From: Corbicula japonica
Taxonomy: Eukaryota > Mollusca > Bivalvia > Venerida > Cyrenidae
NCBI GenBank assembly: GCA_038501625.1
Contig: JAZAYU010000015.1
Span: 5,416,991 to 5,480,990, forward strand
DNA length: 64,000 nucleotides
Direction of reading: 5' to 3'
Below, in pieces: positions 58,561 through 64,000 of the stretch; the first letter of the stretch is position 1, and each line of letters begins with the position of its first letter. The position numbers and the translations under genes were made by a program. Under the pieces are notes generated by a model, which was not told the origin of the DNA, did not search any database, and saw nothing but the letters and a program-made list of their open reading frames with translations.

Positions 58561-59690
58561 TGCTGTTGTTGGTGGTGGTGTTGTTGTTGTTGGTGGTGGT
58601 GTTGTTGCTGTTGTTGGTGTTGTTGTTGGTGGTGGTGTTGTTGGTGTTGGCATTGTTGGTGTTGTTGTTGGTGGTGGTGGTAGTGTTGTTGCTGGTGGTG
58701 GTGGTGGTGGTGTTGGTTGTTATTGCTGTTGGTGGTGGTGTTGATGTTGTTGTTGGTGGTGGTGTTGATGTTGTTGGTGTTGTTGTTGGTGGTGGTGTTG
58801 GTGTTGCTGGTGGTGGTGGTGTTGTTGTCGGTGCTAGTGTTGTTGTTGGTGGTGGTGTTGGTGGTGGTGTTGGTGGTGGTGTTGTTGTTGGTAGTGGTGT
58901 TGTTGGTGGTTTGTTGGTGGTGGTGATGATGTTGTTGTTGGTGGTGGTGGTGTTGTTGTTGGTGGTGTTGGTGTTGTTGGTGGTGGTGATGATGGTGGTG
59001 TTGTTGTTGATGGTGTTGTTGTTGGTGGTGTTGTTGTTGGTGGTGGTGGTGGTGTAGTTGTTTGTGTTGGTGTTGTTGTTGGTGGTGTTGTTGATGTTGG
59101 TGGTGGTGGTGTTGTTGGTGGTGGTGTTGTTGTTGTTGGAGGTGGTGTTGTTGTTGGTGGTGGTATTGTTGGTGGTGGTGATGGTGTTGTTGTTGTTAGT
59201 GGTGGTGTTGTTGTTGGTGGTGGTGGTGTTGTTGTTTGTGTTTGTGTTGTTGGTGGTGGTATTGATATTGTTGTTGGTGTTGTTGTTGGTGGTGGTGTTG
59301 ATGTTGTTGTTGGTGGTGGTGGTGTTGGTGTTGTTGTTGTTAATGGTGGTGCTGTAGTTGTTGGTGGTGGTGGTGTTGTTGGTGGTGGTGATGGTGTTGT
59401 TGTTGGTGGTGGTGTTGTTGTTGTTAGTGGTGGTGGTGGTGTTGGTGGTGGTGGTGTTGTTGTTGTTGGTGGTGGTGGTGGTAGTGTTGTTGTTGTTTGG
59501 GTTGGTGTTGTTGTAGTTGTTGTTGTTAGTGGTGGTGGTATGTGGAGGTGGTGGTGGGTTGTGGGGTGACAGTACAGTGGTATGGTATGGTGTGGTGTGG
59601 TGTGGTGTGGTGTGGTGTGGTGTGGTGTGGTGTGGTGTGGTGTGGTGTGGTGTGGTGTGGTGTAGTGTAGTGTAGTGTAGTGTAGTCTAT
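58561..59690 (+). repeat. 1.1-kb G/T-only microsatellite, (GGT/TTG)n then (TGGTG)n
   Basis: From 58561 to about 59545 the plus strand is almost purely G and T in trinucleotides; from 59575 to 59690 it becomes a GTATGG/TGGTG/TGTAG pentamer array. GTACAGT(A/G)TGGTATG-like sequence occurs just before and between these arrays (58541, 59570). All ORFs here (poly-Val/Leu, poly-Thr/Pro) are repeat translations. Confidence 0.95.
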
Positions 59691-60129
59691 GCACCCAACC
59701 ACCCCACAATTACTCAACACTTTCAACCAAAGTATGTTAAGGACATCTATTTTAAACCTTTTATATAGCTGTACATATGAAAAACACTAACATTGAAACT
59801 TTAACAATTATTTACAAGTCTTAATTCTAATTTCAAGTGAAAAGGAGCAAAAATCAAAGATAAAAAAAGCAAGGATGAGTTATGGGCCTTTGAAAATAAA
59901 CCCGATGTAAGATAAAATAAAGTTATACAAAGTTTTAAACCTTAATTTTTAAGTCTAAAAAGGGCAGTAATTTGAAAAACAATCAAAGAGTTATGGTTCT
60001 TGGCATACATAGTCAGGGTCATGATGGTGAATAAGTTTCAAAGCTATAGTACAAGAAGTATGAAAGTAACTAGCTTGCACGCAATCTTTAACCTGAAATT
60101 CTAAGTCAAAAAAGGGCCGTAATTTGATT

Positions 60130-61854
60130 AACAAGAGCTGTCAGAGGAGACAGCATGCTCGACTATTCGAATCATTTGAAACAAATGCAATTTGAAGATT
60201 AAAACAATAACAACTATGGCCATACATTCATGTGCAATCAGGAAAAATATTTACAAGTGAATGGTACGGGAGAAATTCTTTTCAAATAACAGAAATAATT
60301 CCTAAATGTGCCATAAATATTAAACTGAATAGGGGAATAACTATGAAATATTTCTGAATTTGTTAGAAAACTTGTAAGTAATTTTTTATTAGAGACATTT
60401 ACTTTTAGTCAAATATCAATCACTTCAGTAATGTTACAGAAAAAGAACTGAAATGAAAATATAATGGTAGTTTGAAGTTGATACCTTAAGTATTTGCAAA
60501 GTTATCGATGAAGTGCACTTAAGTGAAAATATAAGTGAAACTAGAAATGAGTCCATAGGACACGGATGCCCCGCTATGCATCATTTTCAGACACTCAAGT
60601 GCAATGATGGGAATAATACGCGATACACTGCCCTTTCATGGTGAACATTTGTGTCAAGTTTTTTTGAAATCCCTCCATTTATAATAAAGTTACAGCCTGG
60701 ACAAGAAAATTCTATTTTTGGTAACAGTGACCTTGACCTTGGACCTTCAGGCTTGGGTATTGTGCGGACACACTGCCTTTTCATGAACATTTGTGCAAAG
60801 TTATTTTAAAATCCCTCCATTTATAACAAAGTTACAGCCTGGACAAGAAAATTCTATTTTTAGTAACAGTGACCTTGACCTTGGATCTACAGGCATGGGT
60901 ATTGTGCGGACACACCGCCTTGTCATGGTGAACATTTGTGCCATTCATAACAAAGTAACAGCCTAGACAAGAAAATTCTATTTTTAGCAACAGTGACCTT
61001 GACCATTGACATACAGGCTTGGGCATGTACGTGACACACCGTCTTGATATGGTGAACAATTATACCAAGTTATTTAAAAACCCAATAAGAAATAACAAAG
61101 TTACAGAGCGGACACGATTTTGCAAGAAAATTCTATTTTTAGTAACAGTGACCTTGACTTTGGACCTACAGGATGGGTATTGTACGCGACACACCGCCTT
61201 GTCATGGTGAACATTTGTGCCAAGTTATTTTGAAATCCCTCCATTCATAACGAAGTTAAGGGCCGACTGTATATTTTGCTTAACACAAAATGTAAGCGAA
61301 AAATGGGCATAATTTGAAAAATATTGGAAGAAGGGTTATGGGTCTTGTTGGTTATGATGTAGATTTTGATGGTGAAAATATATTTCAAGTTTCAAGGCAA
61401 TATCTCAATTAGTTTTAAAGTTAGAGGCAAAATGCATACTTTGCTTGACACAAAATATAAGAAAAAAGGGGCATAACTTGAAATATATTGACAGCAGAGT
61501 TATGGGTCTTGTTGGTAATGATGTAGAATTTGATGGTGAATATATATTCCAAGTTTCAAATTGATATCTCAAGTAGTTTATAAGTTATGAACCAAAGTGC
61601 ATATTTTCCTTAACGCAAAATTTAAGTGAAAAAGGGGCATAACTTGAAAAATATTGGAAGCAGAGTTATGGGTCTTGTTGGTAATGATGTAGAATTTGAT
61701 GGTGAATATATATTCCAAGTTTCGAGTTGATATCATAAGTAGTTTTCAAGTAATGGACCAAAGTGCAGTTTATGTTTAACGGACGCCGAAGCCGACGCCG
61801 ACGCCGACACCGGGGCGAGTAGGATAGCTCCCCTATTCTTCGAATAGTCGAGCT
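60130..61854 (+). mobile_element. Hairpin-ended element nested in the 58255 element
   Basis: The head is AACAAGA then hairpin GCTGTC-AGAGGA-GACAGC and GCTCGACTATTCGAA. The tail is (GACGCC)n, then TTCGAATAGTCGAGCT, exactly complementary to the head. Host monomer sequence AATTTGATT | AAAATTGAAAGAAAGAG is continuous in a sibling monomer at about 62013-62040. A headed fragment of the 36945 family (AACTAGAAAT, GTCC-ATA-GGAC) sits inside at 60541. Confidence 0.88.
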
Positions 61855-63069
61855 AAAATTGAAAGAAAGAGTTATGGTTCTTGGCATACATAGTCAGGGT
61901 CATGATGGTAAACAAGTGTCTTAAGTCTCAAAGCTATAGTACAAGAAGTATGAAAGTAACTAGCTTGCATGCAAACTTTAACCTGAAATTCTAAGTTGAA
62001 AAAGGGCCATAATTTGATTAAAAATGAAAGAAAGAGTTATGGTTCTTGGTATAAATAGTCAGGGTCATGATAGTAAACAAGTGTCTTAAGTTTCAAAGCT
62101 ATAGTACAAAGTATGAAAGTAACTAGCTTGCACGCAAACTTTAACCTGAAATTCTAAGTCGAAAAAGGGCCATAATTTGAACAAAATGGAAGTTAGAGTT
62201 ATGGTTCTTGGCATACAAACTTGAAATATGATGATGAACAAATGTTGAAAGTTTCAAAGCTGTAGTATATGTAGTATTGAAGTTATTAGTTTGTAAAGTA
62301 GCTTGCACGCAAACTTTAACGTGAAATTCTAAGTCGAAAAAGGGCCATAATTTGAACAAAATGAAAGTCAGAGTTATGGTTCTTGGTATTCACACTCGGG
62401 ACATGATGATGAACAAGTGTGCCAAGTTTTAAAGCTGTAGTATAAGTAGTATTGAAGTTATGAGTTTGTACAGTAGCTTGCACGCAAACTTTAACCTGAA
62501 ATTCTAAGTCAAAAAAGGGCCATAATTTGATCAAAATGAAAGTTAGAGTTATGGTTCTTGGCATACACACTCGGGACATGATGACGAACAAGGGTGCGAA
62601 GTTTAAAAGCTGTAGCTATAGTAGTTTTTAAGATATAGGTAGGTTGCACGTAAACTTTAACCAAAGCGGGACGCCGACGGCGACGCCGACACCGACGCCC
62701 AAGTGAGTACAATAGCTCGACATATTCTTCGAATAGTCGAGCTAATAAAAATCAAGTTATTCACACCTATTGTTATATCAATTACACTAAGAAAACCTTT
62801 GACACGCGAAACATAACAATTAGGCATGCAAGTTACATGTAAGTGACAATATACAGACTGGCATGTTTATTTAACACATGTCATGTCTTGGCGGTAATTT
62901 TGTCGAATTAATATCAAACATTCTTAGTTGCTGTTCATGTTTAAGATAATTAACTTTAAAAAAGAAACGAGAATTAAATTTTTACGAACATTCAAATGCT
63001 TCAAATGCATTCGAATGTTCAGAATGTTATCCGAATGTTAGAATATTCGTTTACATCCCTAGTATAAAG

Positions 63070-64000
63070 GGTGTCAAATTTTTTCCAAGTATTTACCTAT
63101 ATATGAAATATACATATACAAAATACTATTATATGAAATATTAGGCTGCTGCATGTTACAATTGCATATGAAAATGTGACAAAAATTGTGCATGTATGTC
63201 AACTATGTGTAAAAATCTAAGTATATGGTAAAAAGAAAGTAGATGAGCAAGGAGCATAAAATCACTTTACACAAAATGGGACCATAGGATAAAGCAAAAC
63301 GCAGAATATCAGGCTGCTGCATGTTATAGATGCTTAGAAAACTGCGACTAAAATTGTGAATGTATGTAATCTATATGTACAAATCTAAGTATTTGGTAAA
63401 AAGGAAGTAGATGAGCAAGGAGCATAAAATTGCTTTACACCATAATTATAGGACTATAGAATAAAGCAATATATGCAAAATAATGAGCTGCTGAATGTTA
63501 TAGTTGCTTAGAAAACTGCGACGAAAATAAAAATGCCCTTTTGTTGATGTTATGCACCTATATAGCAACAAAATCTAAAACTAGAATTATCACTGAAAGT
63601 GATTAAATACCCCCACATGTATGCTTGATAATTGAACTGGGAATGCTTCGAATCAATGGCATAATGTGCCCCACTTTCAATCCAAAGTGTCGTCTTCACA
63701 GTAGCCACATATTCAGCAAGTTTCATCACAATATCTCATTCCTTCTAAATTTATTGAGCAGAAATGGTTTAAATATGTTAGTAACAGTGGCCTTTATCTA
63801 AATTTTATCTAAGAACTGTGTGCCAAACATTGTTTATGTGAAATCATCCAGAAACCATTTTTTCTATTTTTAGTAACAGTGACCTGGACCCCATCAGGCT
63901 CAATTTCAATACCAAGTTTCGTCTTCACAGACACTACCTATATAGCAATTTTCATCACAATATCTCATTCTGAACCAAAGTTATTGAGCATACAGTTTAT
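63070..64000. repeat. Continuation of the hAT host repeat, then a new hairpin-element head
   Basis: 63070-63530 has three to four ~160-bp units with AGGCTGCTGCATGTTATAG and TGAGCAAGGAGCATAAAAT. At 63579 a new head begins, AACTAGAATT then hairpin ATCACT-GAA-AGTGAT and ACCCCC. Core monomers with AGTTTC.TCTTCACAG and CATCACAATATCTCATTC run past the window edge. Confidence 0.7.

Larger units (their letters stand above)
58255..62743 (+). mobile_element. Hairpin-ended element, GTCGAGCT type, with G/T array
   Basis: The head is AACAAGAGC then hairpin CAGTCG-GAAA-CGACTG (GNRA-type loop) and GCTCGACTATTCGAA. The tail is (GACGCC)n, then TTCGAATAGTCGAGCT and AATAAAA. The head 15-mer and tail are exactly complementary. 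The core is about six monomers of 160-190 bp with TTTAACCTGAAATTCTAAGT and AGAGTTATGGTTCTTGG, plus the G/T microsatellite. The element at 60130-61854 is inserted in one monomer. Confidence 0.85.
57769..63061. mobile_element. 5.3-kb hAT element with perfect 8-bp TSD GTATAAAG
   Basis: It begins TAGGGATGGCATTTTTTACC and ends, reversed, TAGGGATGTAAACGAATATT. ATTCGAATGTTCGAAT-type palindromes lie just inside both ends. GTATAAAG is at 57761-57768 and 63062-63069. The surrounding repeat is continuous at 32385-32402, which acts as the empty target. No transposase frame; most of the length is a nested hairpin element. Confidence 0.9.

Noticed and set aside
58524..59709. Long ORFs of poly-Val/Leu and poly-Thr/Pro on both strands
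   Set aside because: They are translations of a G/T-only microsatellite, open in several frames at once; no start context, splice sites or conserved domain.
54899..64000. HACL1 first coding exon
   Set aside because: Searched the minus strand for a segment encoding a start and an N-terminal helix ending before GVEYVFG with a phase-0 donor; nothing convincing, so the gene is left 5'-partial.

Overview
This looks like AT-rich animal nuclear DNA, most likely from a bivalve mollusc. Reasons: spliced exons with GT/AG sites, very large introns, and repeats with tandem cores of about 145-175 bp followed by (GGAC)n microsatellites, like the 'pearl'-type elements described in bivalves. The species cannot be named from the sequence.

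The only host gene I recognise is on the minus strand: the middle of 2-hydroxyacyl-CoA lyase (HACL1), a peroxisomal thiamine-diphosphate enzyme of fatty-acid alpha-oxidation. Eight exons (54794-54898, 54377-54417, 50756-50836, 48595-48745, 39219-39426, 32133-32268, 19953-20058, 12685-12768) join in phase into 304 codons with no stop. The first coding exon(s) and the C-terminal exons (cofactor-binding GDS region, peroxisomal signal) were not found and probably lie outside the window. About 0.9 kb of coding sequence is therefore spread over 42 kb of intron.

Almost everything else is mobile DNA, much of it nested. From left to right: a 3' relic of a CR1/jockey-like LINE (205-591); a pair of inverted ~190-bp repeat arrays (640-1690 and 3208-9188) around a core with a possible Cys-rich exon, the right array split by a ~5-kb non-LTR retrotransposon with intact ORF1 and broken ORF2 (3367-8345); a nest of hairpin-ended elements (14600-19911); an 8.6-kb hAT-type element with perfect 8-bp target duplications (21224-29788) holding a head-to-tail pair of another element; foldbacks, MITEs and a mariner relic (28-39 kb); an 8.5-kb inverted-repeat element (40050-48540) with three insertions, one a perfect hAT; tandem long hairpins (48905-50167); a tandem SINE-like duplication (55201-56224); and a 5.3-kb hAT (57769-63061) containing two nested hairpin elements and a 1.1-kb G/T-only array.

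The most interesting pattern is the hairpin-ended superfamily. At least ten copies start with AAC(A/T)AG plus a short hairpin whose stem differs between copies but stays paired, and several end in GGGGCAT or GAGCT with a short inverted match to the head. Related sequence in the same window provides six approximate pre-insertion sites, and all indicate insertion before an A-run with no target duplication beyond a possible AA. This suggests rolling-circle (Helitron/Helentron-like) movement.
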